The notes: generated from the letters alone by a model not told the origin. 51,146 bases of DNA from Spirochaetales bacterium (GCA_028532905.1 JAQQAM010000198.1:1-51146); one strand, 5' to 3'. Shown: positions 9,382 to 19,438, counted from the stretch's first letter. Made by a program: numbers and translations.

Positions 9382-12300
9382 TCAGGCTTTGGCAAGAGCG
9401 ATATGACAGGGCTCATCATCCCCGCAGCTGCCCTCGCTGGCTCCATCACGAAGCTCCCAGCTCCAGCTCTCCCCGAGGGTTTCGCTTAAGAGGTGATCTT
9501 CAAAGGCGGAGACGGCGGCCTTCACCGCATCGCTTCCGCTGATAAAGAGGTTGATCCGGTCGGTTACTTCCAGGCCGCTCTCTTTTCTCAGGTTCTGAAT
9601 GCTCCGGACAATGTCACGCACCATCCCTTCCTGCAGCAGTTCTTCTGTGATCTCGGGGTCCAGAGCGATGGTCAGATCACCCTCGTTGAGGACCTTGAGG
9701 TTCTCTTTTTCGGATCTCTGAATCACAACAGACTCGGAGGTGATATCAATGGAATTGTGTTCGCTACCTTCAAACTCGATGCTTAAGGTAGCGCCTTCCA
9801 GAAGAGAGAGAATCTCTTCGGAGCTGAGTTCGGCAATTCTACCGGCAGCGGCCTTCATGTCTTTACCAAGCTGCTTACCCAGAACTCGAAAGTTGGCTTT
9901 TACAGAGTATTCTACCAGGTCTTCTTCGTTTTCACGGAAGTATACCTCTTTCACATTGAGCTCTTCGGCAATGATGTCTTCCATCTCCCGGAGAATCTTC
10001 TTCTCTTCCGCATTTCTGGTCACCAGGTGCATGGCCTTCAGGGGCTGTCTGGTCTTCAGGTTATGCATGGCCCTGAGGGCCCGTCCCATACTGACAGCCT
10101 GCTGGGTCAGATCCATCTTCCGTTCCAGAATAATGTCTCTGCTGCCTGCATCGGCCTCAGGATAGAGGGCCAGGTGAATACTTTCGGGCATGTCGTCGGT
10201 TTTCAGGTTCTGATAAATCTCCTCGGTCACAAAAGGAATAAAGGGAGAGGCTACTTTCACCAGAGTCATCAGGGCGTGCCACAGAGTACCATAGGCCTGC
10301 ATCTTGTCCCCGTCATTCTCGGACTTCCAGAACCGTCTCCGGCTCCGCCTGATATACCAGTTGTTCAGCAGGTCGATAAACCGGAGGATGGGCTCGATGG
10401 CCTTCTGCACATCGTAGGCATCAAGCTGAGCCGTTACATCTTCCACCAGGTGGAGGGTCTCGGAGAGAATCCACTGGTCTAGAGGGTTATCGGGATTCGC
10501 AGGAGGCTCTGAGGGAGCCGCCCCATCGATATTGGCATAAGTCACAAAGAAACTGTAGGAGTTCCACAGAGGGATGATAATGCTCTTCAGGACGTCTTTT
10601 ACGCCGTCATCCGAGTACTTCAGACTCTCGGCTCTTACAACCGCCGAGTTCATCAAGAACAGGCGCAGGGCATCGGCACCGAAGTTATTGATTACTTCCA
10701 TGGGGTCTGTGAAGTTCCGAAGAGATTTGGACATTTTTTTGCCGTCCTCGGCCAGTACCAGACCGTTTACAACCACATTTTCAAAGGCAGGGCTGTCGAA
10801 GAGGGACGCTGCCAGAATGGTCAGGGTGTAGAACCAGCCACGGGTCTGGTCCAGACCTTCACAGATAAACTTGGCGGGGAAATTGGCCTCGAACCACTCT
10901 TTGTTTTCAAAGGGGTAATGGACCTGGGCATAGGGCATGGAACCCGACTCAAACCAGCAGTCCAGAACCTCGGGGATTCTTTTCATGGTACCCTGACCGC
11001 AGGAACAGCCCCAGGTAATATCGTCTACAAAATGTTTGTGGAGATCTTCCACTTCCACTCCGGATTTTTCTTTCAGCTCGGCCTTGCTGCCGATACACTC
11101 GCGTGTTTCACACTCATCACATTCCCAGATAGGAATGGGGTTCCCCCAGTAGCGGTTCCGGCTGATAGCCCAGTCCCGGGCATTTTCCAGCCATTTACCG
11201 AACCTTCCTTTCTTGAGGTGGTCGGGAACCCAGTTCACCTTGTCGTTGTTGCTGAGCATCTTGTCTTTGACTTTGGAGATATCCACAAACCAGGAACCAA
11301 CAGCCTTGTAGATCAGGGGGCTGTCGCATCTCCAGCAGTGAGGATAGGAGTGAAGAATCTGATCCCGTTTGACCAGCTTACCCTCCTCCTTGAGTCTATT
11401 GATGATATCTTTATCACAGTCTTTTACAAAACGGCCCTGGTAGTCGGGAACCTCTTTGGTAAACTGACCTTCATCATCTACAGGACAAACCACTTCGATG
11501 CCTGTGTCTTTCAGGACGGCATAGTCCTCTTCACCGAAACCGCTGGCGGTGTGGACAATACCGGTACCGTCTTCTGTGGACACATGGTCACCGGTGAAAA
11601 CCTTGTAGGCCCCCTGCTCTTTTCGGTCCAGGAAGTAGCCGAAGATGGGCTCGTAACTTAAACCCTTCAGATCGCTTCCCTTTTTAGTCCAGAGAATCTC
11701 GTAGTCTTCTTCCGACTTGTAATAGGCAGACAATCTTTCGGCTGCCAGGATATAGTTCTCATCACCGTCTTTGACTTTGACGTAGTCGATATCATCTCCC
11801 ATGGATAGGGCCAGGTTGGAGATCAGAGTCCAGGGAGTGGTGGTCCAGGCCAGGAAGTAGGTGTTATCGTCAGAACCCTCATCGAGAGCTTTGAACTTGA
11901 TGGTAATGGCAGGGTCGTTGACGTCCTTGTATCCCCCCAGGTTCAACTCGTGGTTACTCAAAGGGGTGGAACAACGGGGACAGGTGGGGAGGATGTAGTG
12001 GCCCTTGTAGACCAGGTCCTTCTCCCACAGAGATTTTACAACCCACCAGATGGATTCCATATAGTCGGAGTCCATGGTCTTGTAATCGTTATCAAAATCG
12101 ACCCATCGCCCCATACGGGTAATGATCTGACGCCACTCATTGGTATAACGGAGAACGATGGAGCGGCAGGCTTCATTGAACTCAGCCACACCGTATTTTT
12201 CAATCTCCGTTTTACCGGAAATACCCAGTTCCTTCTCCATTTCGTATTCAACCGGCAGACCGTGACAGTCCCATCCGAAGCGGCGCTCCACGCGCTTGCC

Positions 12301-12525
12301 CTTCATGGTCTGGTAGCGGGGAATAATATCCTTGAGAGTTCCCGGTACAAAGTGGCCGAAGTGAGGAAGACCTGTTGCAAAAGGAGGACCGTCGTAAAAA
12401 ACGTAATCCTCGGCGCCTTCACGCTCAGAAATGGATTTCTCAAAAATAGTATTCTCTTCCCAGAATTTCTGAATTTTCTCTTCCATCTTGGGGAAGTCAA
12501 CTCTGGGATCTACAGGGGTATACAA
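9382..12525 (-). CDS. ileS: Isoleucyl-tRNA synthetase
   Basis: PPFATGLPHFGHFVPGTLKDIIPRY (HIGH-type), GRRFGWDCHGLPVE, KMSKSLRNF (KMSKS). Confidence 0.97.
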   Translation of the reverse strand: MYTPVDPRVDFPKMEEKIQKFWEENTIFEKSISEREGAEDYVFYDGPPFATGLPHFGHFVPGTLKDIIPRYQTMKGKRVERRFGWDCHGLPVEYEMEKELGISGKTEIEKYGVAEFNEACRSIVLRYTNEWRQIITRMGRWVDFDNDYKTMDSDYMESIWWVVKSLWEKDLVYKGHYILPTCPRCSTPLSNHELNLGGYKDVNDPAITIKFKALDEGSDDNTYFLAWTTTPWTLISNLALSMGDDIDYVKVKDGDENYILAAERLSAYYKSEEDYEILWTKKGSDLKGLSYEPIFGYFLDRKEQGAYKVFTGDHVSTEDGTGIVHTASGFGEEDYAVLKDTGIEVVCPVDDEGQFTKEVPDYQGRFVKDCDKDIINRLKEEGKLVKRDQILHSYPHCWRCDSPLIYKAVGSWFVDISKVKDKMLSNNDKVNWVPDHLKKGRFGKWLENARDWAISRNRYWGNPIPIWECDECETRECIGSKAELKEKSGVEVEDLHKHFVDDITWGCSCGQGTMKRIPEVLDCWFESGSMPYAQVHYPFENKEWFEANFPAKFICEGLDQTRGWFYTLTILAASLFDSPAFENVVVNGLVLAEDGKKMSKSLRNFTDPMEVINNFGADALRLFLMNSAVVRAESLKYSDDGVKDVLKSIIIPLWNSYSFFVTYANIDGAAPSEPPANPDNPLDQWILSETLHLVEDVTAQLDAYDVQKAIEPILRFIDLLNNWYIRRSRRRFWKSENDGDKMQAYGTLWHALMTLVKVASPFIPFVTEEIYQNLKTDDMPESIHLALYPEADAGSRDIILERKMDLTQQAVSMGRALRAMHNLKTRQPLKAMHLVTRNAEEKKILREMEDIIAEELNVKEVYFRENEEDLVEYSVKANFRVLGKQLGKDMKAAAGRIAELSSEEILSLLEGATLSIEFEGSEHNSIDITSESVVIQRSEKENLKVLNEGDLTIALDPEITEELLQEGMVRDIVRSIQNLRKESGLEVTDRINLFISGSDAVKAAVSAFEDHLLSETLGESWSWELRDGASEGSCGDDEPCHIALAKA

Positions 12526-12639
12526 AACTTTTCTCCTATTTGGTTTAGACCGGCTTTGGCAACCATTGAAGGCCTAAAAATATGCAGGCTATTTTATCGT
12601 AAGGAAGGTGTTTTAGGCAAGTGTGTTTAAGGGGGGATC

Positions 12640-12805
12640 AGGGCGTGACCGTCAGTCCTGGCGGCCTGCCGGCCGGATCAGGATCGTACCGCAGGCATTT
12701 GCGAGGAACGAGTCCGTCAGCCTTTCCACTGCAAGGCCTTTTACCGGCCCTTTTTCCGGGCTCCGCTGGCGCTTTGCCCTAAGGGCCTCACGTGAAAATA
12801 CATGA
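12640..12805 (-). repeat. Dispersed structured intergenic repeat, diverged copy R4
   Basis: Minus strand carries CGGAGC apical motif, AGGCC...GGCCT stem and TTGCAGTGGAAAGGCTGA box related to copies R1-R3. Confidence 0.55.
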
Positions 12806-12808
12806 ACT

Positions 12809-12834
12809 TGATAAAACAACCCCTTGTTTTATCA
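12809..12834. repeat. Perfect 11-bp inverted repeat with CCCC loop
   Basis: TGATAAAACAA-CCCC-TTGTTTTATCA. Confidence 0.85.
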
Positions 12835-13081
12835 GATAGTATGACTTTTTAGGGGGGTGTTTAATCAACATCAAACATACGATTTTAGATTTCTATTGAA
12901 ATATTCATAAAAAACCAAGGCAATAAATACTCTTATACACCCATATATCTGAAAGATCACCCATTTTTGCCCAGTATTGCAACAGATATGCTTAATAACC
13001 TCTAAGACCCAAATGCCACACTTAGATTCACCATTAACAAATCAATCTGAATAATGGCAACAACCGTATATACATGATATA

Positions 13082-13095
13082 TTTCATATATGAAA
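13082..13095. promoter_or_regulatory. 14-bp palindrome spanning mntA start codon (candidate operator)
   Basis: TTTCATATATGAAA overlaps ATG at 13090. Confidence 0.45.
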
Positions 13096-13491
13096 CGACA
13101 GGAGATTCTGGATAATCTCAAAACTTATTTTGAATCCATGGCCGATATCCATACAGTCATAGTCTATGGATCAGTTGCAGAAAATGAAATCAACTCAGGC
13201 AGTGATGTAGATATTGCCATAGCCTCTCACAGAACACTAAACTACTCTGATTTACTCAACATGAATAGAGATTTACAGATTCTACTTCACAGAAATATCG
13301 ATCTGATCAATCTAGATCAGGCAAAAGGACTAATCCATTATAAGATTATCAGCAAAGGCATCCGCCTCAAGTACTCTGGCCGGGAACTGACTGAACATAT
13401 GATCCGTGCCCTGGATTTTAAAACTGACTTTTTACCGCAATTAACAGCAATGCAGAAAAAAAGAGTGGAAAGGACCGCCTATGGAACCTGA
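13090..13491 (+). CDS. mntA: MntA-type nucleotidyltransferase antitoxin
   Basis: YGSVAENEINSGSDVDIAI matches GSx10DxD; overlaps hepT. Confidence 0.88.
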   Translation: MKRQEILDNLKTYFESMADIHTVIVYGSVAENEINSGSDVDIAIASHRTLNYSDLLNMNRDLQILLHRNIDLINLDQAKGLIHYKIISKGIRLKYSGRELTEHMIRALDFKTDFLPQLTAMQKKRVERTAYGT

Positions 13492-13894
13492 TCTGTTACT
13501 TGCAAAAATGGAATCTCTCAGCCGCTGCATTCTCAGGATTGAAAGTAAAAGACCTGATAATAAAGAGATTTTAATTAATGATATTGATATTCAGGATATC
13601 ATAGCAGTTAATCTGGAACGTGCCGTTCAGCAATGTGTTGATACAGGACTCCATATTCTTAGTGACTATAATGGCTCTTCAGTAGATAGCATGGCAGATG
13701 TGTTCCTGTCTTTATCTGACAACAAAATAATCTCACAGGATTTGGCAAATAAACTGATTGCTGCTGTAGGCTTCAGAAATATTGCGGTTCATGAATACCG
13801 ATCCATAGACTGGAGCATTGTCTGGACCATAATCCATGATCATCTGATTGATTTCAGAGATTTCCAGAAGGCCGTTCTTAATCTTATCCCTTAG
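13481..13894 (+). CDS. hepT: HepT-like ribonuclease toxin (DUF86)
   Basis: RNIAVHEYRSID matches Rx4-6H motif; four-helix HepT pattern; partner of mntA. Confidence 0.88.
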   Translation: MEPDLLLAKMESLSRCILRIESKRPDNKEILINDIDIQDIIAVNLERAVQQCVDTGLHILSDYNGSSVDSMADVFLSLSDNKIISQDLANKLIAAVGFRNIAVHEYRSIDWSIVWTIIHDHLIDFRDFQKAVLNLIP

Positions 13895-14273
13895 CCAGAA
13901 AATCTGATGGAAGCATAATTCTGGCATCCTTTGGAAAGTGCTTCAGGTTACCGGTAATAAGAGAATCAGCTGAAGAAGCTTCCAGGATTTCATAGAACAT
14001 CCTGTCAAAAGGATCGGGAAAATCCCATTCAACATGAACTGGAGCGATAAAATCACTCTCCATACGTATAAAATCCATTAAAGGCAGAATGGACTCTTCT
14101 TTGAATCCGAACTTGGGTCTATGAAGAACATCCCAATACTCCAGCAGAATGCGGTTGTCCAGTTGAAGCTTCCAGCTGCCGGATAGTATTCCTTCCAGAA
14201 TTCGGGCAGGTCTCCCGGAAGGGTTGAGCAAAGCAGAGATCAGTACATTTGTATCCAGTACGATCTTTTTCAT
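13884..14273 (-). CDS. PIN-domain toxin
   Basis: MKKIVLDTNVLISALLNPSGRPARILE; SADSLITGNLKHFP. Confidence 0.88.
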   Translation of the reverse strand: MKKIVLDTNVLISALLNPSGRPARILEGILSGSWKLQLDNRILLEYWDVLHRPKFGFKEESILPLMDFIRMESDFIAPVHVEWDFPDPFDRMFYEILEASSADSLITGNLKHFPKDARIMLPSDFLAKG

Positions 14274-14276
14274 GAG

Positions 14277-14561
14277 TTATTCGGGAATTTGCCTTTCCCT
14301 GCGGGAGGCTGCAATTTCTCTATCGATCTCATCACTGCTGATGTCAATTTTCCGGGATGCCCACTGCATCTGTTTTACAGCAGCTTCTGCCCGGGCTTTT
14401 CGTACCGCCGAAAGGGTATCTTCGAGATCTGATTCTCCCAGAGGAGTAATAAGAGCTATGGGTTTACCGTTATTTGTCAATATCAACTCCTGCTCTTCGG
14501 GAAGAGTTTTCCAGACTTGAGCCGGTTTGGTGCGAAGATCCCTGACTGTTACAAATTTCAT
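14277..14561 (-). CDS. Phd/YefM-like antitoxin
   Basis: MKFVTVRDLRTKPAQVWKTLPEEQELILTNNGKPIALITP; 3 bp upstream of PIN gene. Confidence 0.85.
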   Translation of the reverse strand: MKFVTVRDLRTKPAQVWKTLPEEQELILTNNGKPIALITPLGESDLEDTLSAVRKARAEAAVKQMQWASRKIDISSDEIDREIAASRRERQIPE

Positions 14562-14696
14562 ATACCCCTCCTGGTTCTGATGTAATAAAAACAGAACCAA
14601 TTGTCACCCCTTTGTCTACAATAATATCTCTGGAACTATTTGAAAGCAAGGCTCCACCTGCCAAATGGAGAAAAAAGAAATTTTACTTAAAGTGGA

Positions 14697-15380
14697 TTAC
14701 TTCCGGCTGATTTTGATAATCAGAGAAGGATCTTCGGCAAAGATGTTTTCCAGTTTCCTGTGAACCTGTTGTACCTCCAGGAGGTTGTGCAGGCTGTGGG
14801 TGTAGCGGATATTGACCCTTTTGTGATCCGTCCGCAGGTCCATCATGAGAGCATCGCTGCCCAGGAATTCTTTTAAGAGTGTCAGAGAATCGGGATTGAA
14901 ACCGCTCTTTTTGACAGAGACTTTCACCTCGTAGTTCACCGTTGCCGGGGGAGCCATTCCCAGTTTGATTTTATTCAGAAAAAGCATCAGGAACCCTACA
15001 AAAAATGTAAGGATCAGGGCATGTATAAAGAAGGCCAGACCGCAGGAGATTCCCACCACAATTGCCAGGAATATAAAAGACATATCGATGGGGTTGCTGA
15101 CGGCAGTACGGAAACGGACAATGGAGACGGCACCCAAAAGGCCGAAGGCTACAACCATATTGGATGAAATCATCATCATGGCACCGGCCATGATCACACC
15201 GATGTAGATAATGGAATGCATAATAATATGGCAGTCTTCCTTATGGGAATTGAGAAGCTTGTAGGTGACTGCCAGAAGGAAATTGAGAACAAAGGCATAG
15301 CCCAGACGGAACAGGGAAGTCATTATGGTGAAGTCCTGTGCCTGGGAAGGATTATTCAGTATTTCCATCAGTTCGTTCAT
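14697..15380 (-). CDS. DUF4956 integral membrane protein (module 1)
   Basis: Multi-TM, VAFGLLGAVSIVRFRTAVSNPIDMSFIFLAIVVGISCG signature. Confidence 0.8.
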   Translation of the reverse strand: MNELMEILNNPSQAQDFTIMTSLFRLGYAFVLNFLLAVTYKLLNSHKEDCHIIMHSIIYIGVIMAGAMMMISSNMVVAFGLLGAVSIVRFRTAVSNPIDMSFIFLAIVVGISCGLAFFIHALILTFFVGFLMLFLNKIKLGMAPPATVNYEVKVSVKKSGFNPDSLTLLKEFLGSDALMMDLRTDHKRVNIRYTHSLHNLLEVQQVHRKLENIFAEDPSLIIKISRK

Positions 15381-16547
15381 TCAATCTCCTGTCAGGTCCG
15401 GTACAGGACCGTTGTTTACAAAAAAATCATACCAGCCGGGATCAGCCAGAATGCTATCAACCCGGTCTGACAAAAAGTCCTCTATATGCTGTTTCTCAGC
15501 TTCAAAGTCCGCGGCAGTAAGGTAAAACCAGGGTTCCGCCTGAACAGCGGTCTGCAGTTTATCATAAAGATTATCGGTATAGAGAGCCATATTCCCAATC
15601 AGATTCTCCTCACCCGGTTCCAGAAATAAGGCATTGAATGTATCTCTGTAGATGCGGGCATACGCATCGGACTCCAGCATCCGCCGGGTGAGGGCATTGT
15701 CCCCGCCCACAGGTGTGTACCGGTAGGTGTGATCATTGTCCCAGGGGAGGATGCGGTATTTGGCACCGGCATAGACATAAAAATTGGTCTCATAGGTGTC
15801 GGCCATGCCCAAAAAATCCCGGACCACCATATACCGGGCCAGATCTTCCAGATGAACATTCGCCTCTGCCCAGGAGATCCAGTCCGATTCACTCATATGG
15901 GCAGCGTTGACCAGATAGCGGTTTAAGGGGCCGAAATCATCGTCATCGGGAAATTTCTTTTCACTGAACTCTTCAGCAGGCACATTCTTCCCCAGATCAA
16001 AGCCTCTTATTTTATATAAGTGGCCCTTTTCTCCGAAGAAATCATCCACAGACTCATTGTAGAGGGGCAGAGAATTGTAATAGCCCATATACTCATCATT
16101 CAGATAGAGTGCTATGGGAGACATCTCAAGGTGAGGCAGTCCCGCCAGGTGATAGGTATACATGGCCAAAGCATAGGAGAGCCAGGGATCTCCCCCGGCA
16201 TCCAGAGCGATTTTATACTCCTCTCCGGTCTCTTCCCAGCGGAGGGTGTAGGACATTTTAGGGAGCATACGGCTGGTAAAGCCTCTGATGCGGAGTTCTC
16301 CCCTGCCCCCTCCTGTCGGCCCTTCAGGAACCTCGGCCGGTTCAAAACGGCAGGAGGCATAGGTCCCATAAGACAGGGAATCGGCCAGGGTACCCAGCTC
16401 ATCGTCGGATAAATAGAGACGGAAGGATTCCAGACCGGTTTCAGGACCATCAGTACTTCTAAAGCCGACAAACTCACCGCAGCCCGACAGGGAAAGGACT
16501 GCCAGAATCAGGAGTGTCAGAGTCTGACCTGCAGGCTTATGCCCCAT
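15381..16547 (-). CDS. CotH kinase-family lipoprotein (module 1)
   Basis: LAVLSLSGCGEF lipobox; TRMLPKMSYTLRW; YLNDEYMGYYNSLPLYNESV; YETNFYVYAGAKYRILPWDNDHTYRY. Confidence 0.75.
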   Translation of the reverse strand: MGHKPAGQTLTLLILAVLSLSGCGEFVGFRSTDGPETGLESFRLYLSDDELGTLADSLSYGTYASCRFEPAEVPEGPTGGGRGELRIRGFTSRMLPKMSYTLRWEETGEEYKIALDAGGDPWLSYALAMYTYHLAGLPHLEMSPIALYLNDEYMGYYNSLPLYNESVDDFFGEKGHLYKIRGFDLGKNVPAEEFSEKKFPDDDDFGPLNRYLVNAAHMSESDWISWAEANVHLEDLARYMVVRDFLGMADTYETNFYVYAGAKYRILPWDNDHTYRYTPVGGDNALTRRMLESDAYARIYRDTFNALFLEPGEENLIGNMALYTDNLYDKLQTAVQAEPWFYLTAADFEAEKQHIEDFLSDRVDSILADPGWYDFFVNNGPVPDLTGD

Positions 16548-17575
16548 AGTCCCTCCAGAGCGGTCTGCAGAATCTCCTGAGCCCCGTCACTGTAATTGGT
16601 CAGGATACCCAATCCCCCTTCCAGGTGGAGATAGAAGGTTTTGTCCCAGGCCAGCTGCTGCCCTGTCCGCAGATCCAGGCGCCAACAGTCGGGTGTATTC
16701 AGGTCGTAGGTCAGCCAGGAGGCCTCCAGACCGGGTATCCAGCGGAACTTCTTGTCTCCGATGTTCAGACCGGCCATGAGATCGGCTCCGGCAAACCAGC
16801 TGGGTTCTCCGTTTCCCGGAAGATGAGTGATCCCCACTGGATCCACCAGGTTGCTTCCAGTGGTCACACTGCCCCGGTAGATAATATCTCCGCCTGTATC
16901 GGCGATAACACCCTGAAAGATAAAATTATTGTCCTGGGCATAGGTTTTCTCCTGCCCGATCCAGTTATTATGGACAATATAAGGATACCAGGCACCGGAA
17001 AAACCGATCCACCGGTCTTCTTTCTGACCAAAGGGATAATAAGCACCGGTATTGAGCTGAACCTCCCGTCCGCCGGGATGAAAAAAGAGATGGGCAAATG
17101 TTGACAGAGGCAGGGTTTCTTCCTTGAAATTCCGGTATACCTTTAACCCTGTAGCCCGGCTGCTGTACCAGCCGCTGTAATCCATATGGCGGCGGATCAG
17201 AGCATCCGTACGGAAGGGTACATCAATGGAAGAAAACTGATCTTCCAGCAAAATCTCATTCTCAAAGAGTCCCAGCTGGTAGCGCATGCGGCCGCTCCCC
17301 TTATAGCGGAGCCAGATATCTTCGGCATTCACTCTGTCATAAGCGGCATCTATTTTTAACCCTAGTTCCCAGTTGTCGGAAGGCTCAAAACGGCCGTCCA
17401 GCTCCACACCCAGTTTGAAATAATCGGTGTAAGCGATTTGATCGTTGGTACGGAAGTAGAATTCGGTATCCAAAGAGATTTTATCAGTGATTTTCTGATC
17501 AGCAGTGAGATTTAGCAGAGGTAAGACAAGAAACAGAAGAGCAATCAAGTTACGGAATCTATTCATCCTTTTCAT
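16517..17575 (-). CDS. Putative outer-membrane beta-barrel/porin-like protein (module 1)
   Basis: Signal peptide, barrel-like strands, C-terminal GISLQVRL. Confidence 0.6.
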   Translation of the reverse strand: MKRMNRFRNLIALLFLVLPLLNLTADQKITDKISLDTEFYFRTNDQIAYTDYFKLGVELDGRFEPSDNWELGLKIDAAYDRVNAEDIWLRYKGSGRMRYQLGLFENEILLEDQFSSIDVPFRTDALIRRHMDYSGWYSSRATGLKVYRNFKEETLPLSTFAHLFFHPGGREVQLNTGAYYPFGQKEDRWIGFSGAWYPYIVHNNWIGQEKTYAQDNNFIFQGVIADTGGDIIYRGSVTTGSNLVDPVGITHLPGNGEPSWFAGADLMAGLNIGDKKFRWIPGLEASWLTYDLNTPDCWRLDLRTGQQLAWDKTFYLHLEGGLGILTNYSDGAQEILQTALEGLWGISLQVRL

Positions 17576-18290
17576 CCTTTATGACAAGTTCAAGCTTCGT
17601 CACTCCTCCCGAATCCTGGGCTATATAAAAAATGCCTTCTGCGTCTACAGCCAGACCTTCCTGATTCTTTCCCGGAACCTTGCAGGACCATATTATCCCG
17701 CCCGTTCTGTCCAGACAGTACAACCTGTTCTCTGTATCACTTAAAATATAAAAGTGTCCCTTATAAAGGAGCAGTGCGGACTGATCTTTAATGCCTGTGC
17801 GGATATGATGCAGGGTGCCGCCGGGAGTGATTTCCAGGATTCCCGCCTTCTCTGCTTTTTTCCCCCTCTTCTGATTGACCAGAAACAGACTGCCCTGATG
17901 ATCCGTACACAAGCCTTCATAGGGGCCGGCCTCCGGTATGCCTGCTTCCTGAATGATGCTGAAGTCATCCGCGTCCAACAGAATCAGACGGTTCAGCCGT
18001 TCATCCAGAACAAACAGAGTTTCAGACTCAAGGCCCCAGGCGACTCCTTCCAGATCCCGCTTGCCCAGCCAGGCACTGCTGAGGATTTCCCCTTCCAGGG
18101 ATATTTCGGCAATATGACCTTCATCCCCCACCAAAAAAAGGGAATTCCGCTCTTCCGCATAGCTGAGACCCGAGGGCTCAGGAATTTTTTTTAAAGGAAC
18201 TTCTTCCAGCAGATTCAGTGTGTATTCCTGTGCGGATACCCACTGCAGCACAAGTACACTCAGCAATAAAGAACAGAACAGATGTTTCAT
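17559..18290 (-). CDS. SdiA-regulated/YjiK-like secreted beta-propeller
   Basis: Signal peptide; EPSGLSYAEERNSLFLVGDEGHIAEISLEGE, DLEGVAWG, YEGLCTD, NQEGLAVDAEG. Confidence 0.65.
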   Translation of the reverse strand: MKHLFCSLLLSVLVLQWVSAQEYTLNLLEEVPLKKIPEPSGLSYAEERNSLFLVGDEGHIAEISLEGEILSSAWLGKRDLEGVAWGLESETLFVLDERLNRLILLDADDFSIIQEAGIPEAGPYEGLCTDHQGSLFLVNQKRGKKAEKAGILEITPGGTLHHIRTGIKDQSALLLYKGHFYILSDTENRLYCLDRTGGIIWSCKVPGKNQEGLAVDAEGIFYIAQDSGGVTKLELVIKDEKDE

Positions 18291-19438
18291 GAAAAAAGGA
18301 AGTCCCTTAAGCCTTTCAGATCCTGGCTTTGAAGAGCCAGAACCCTCTTATAGTTCTTAAATCCCTCTTCTCCCAGAGAGTTCTGCAGCTCCGGATCCCG
18401 AAGGAACTGAAACAGTCTGGTTTCCATCTCCAGGACCGAGGATGTATCAAAAAAGAGAGCCGATGAACCCAGTACCTCGAAGAGGGATGTATTGGCTGCC
18501 GAGATGACCGGACGGCTGTAGCGCTGGGCCTCCAGAGGGGGATAGCCGAAGCCCTCATTCAGAGTGGGATAGAGGAAGGCCGAGCAGTGCTGATAGAGGC
18601 TCTGCAGGGTGGCATCATCCACATAATCCATCATAAGGATATTATCTCCCCCCCACTTCCGTAAGGGGCTGGATTCAGGGATGCCCGTGACCACCAGTTT
18701 TGTCTTATGGGGATAGTGTTTCTGCAGATTTTTGAAGGCCAGAAGGGCTCTGTAGGAGTTTTTGATCCAGCGGTTGCCGCTGACAATCAGAAAATAATCC
18801 CCTTCCACAACGGGAGGCAGAGCTTCCGGAACGGTTTCATCCAGAAACAGGGGGGAGTAGAACACCTTGATCCGGTCGGGGTCTTTCATCCCCAGATTTA
18901 GAAAGATACTGGACTGACTGTGCCGGCTGACAGATATAACTGAATAATTGCTGCAGATGGCCTCCAGCCCTTTATAGCGGTCCACTTTTCTCTGCACAAT
19001 CCTTTTTGACAGGAGTATCTTGGCCAGGATTTTCAACTTTCCCTTTACAGAGGAGGTATAACGGAACTCTGTGCTGTCCCAGTGTTTCTCAATCCCCCTG
19101 AGGCCGTGGTTGGTAAAGACAAAATGAACATTTTCAAGCCGGAGAGAGCGCAGGTTGGAGGGGATGGCAGAAAAAACCCGGCTGACCTGATGCTTTTCGA
19201 TCAGGCCGTATACTTCCTCCACAGAATCAATCCCTTCCAGAAGAATACCGCCGGTTTCTGCCGCCTCCTTTACATCCTCGGCCACAGGTCTGCTGCGGTC
19301 ATAAAAAGCGACCATACGGCTCCCTTCGGGAAGATGGGCCGAGAGATAGCGGAAGATCAGGGCAGCATAAAAACCGCCGCCGTGGAAGGCTTCGCCTTTT
19401 TTGGGCTGGGAGGCTATTAAATCGTAAAGCAGCGTCAT
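18287..19438 (-). CDS. Glycosyltransferase, GT4-like
   Basis: SGNRWIKNSYRALLAF; LYPTLNEGFGYPPLEAQRYSRPVISA. Confidence 0.88.
   Translation of the reverse strand: MTLLYDLIASQPKKGEAFHGGGFYAALIFRYLSAHLPEGSRMVAFYDRSRPVAEDVKEAAETGGILLEGIDSVEEVYGLIEKHQVSRVFSAIPSNLRSLRLENVHFVFTNHGLRGIEKHWDSTEFRYTSSVKGKLKILAKILLSKRIVQRKVDRYKGLEAICSNYSVISVSRHSQSSIFLNLGMKDPDRIKVFYSPLFLDETVPEALPPVVEGDYFLIVSGNRWIKNSYRALLAFKNLQKHYPHKTKLVVTGIPESSPLRKWGGDNILMMDYVDDATLQSLYQHCSAFLYPTLNEGFGYPPLEAQRYSRPVISAANTSLFEVLGSSALFFDTSSVLEMETRLFQFLRDPELQNSLGEEGFKNYKRVLALQSQDLKGLRDFLFS

Noticed and set aside
10918-11661. Long plus-strand ORFs antisense to ileS (also 23346..24230 and 25808..26203 opposite the glycan genes)
   Set aside because: Shadow ORFs opposite clearly conserved coding sequences
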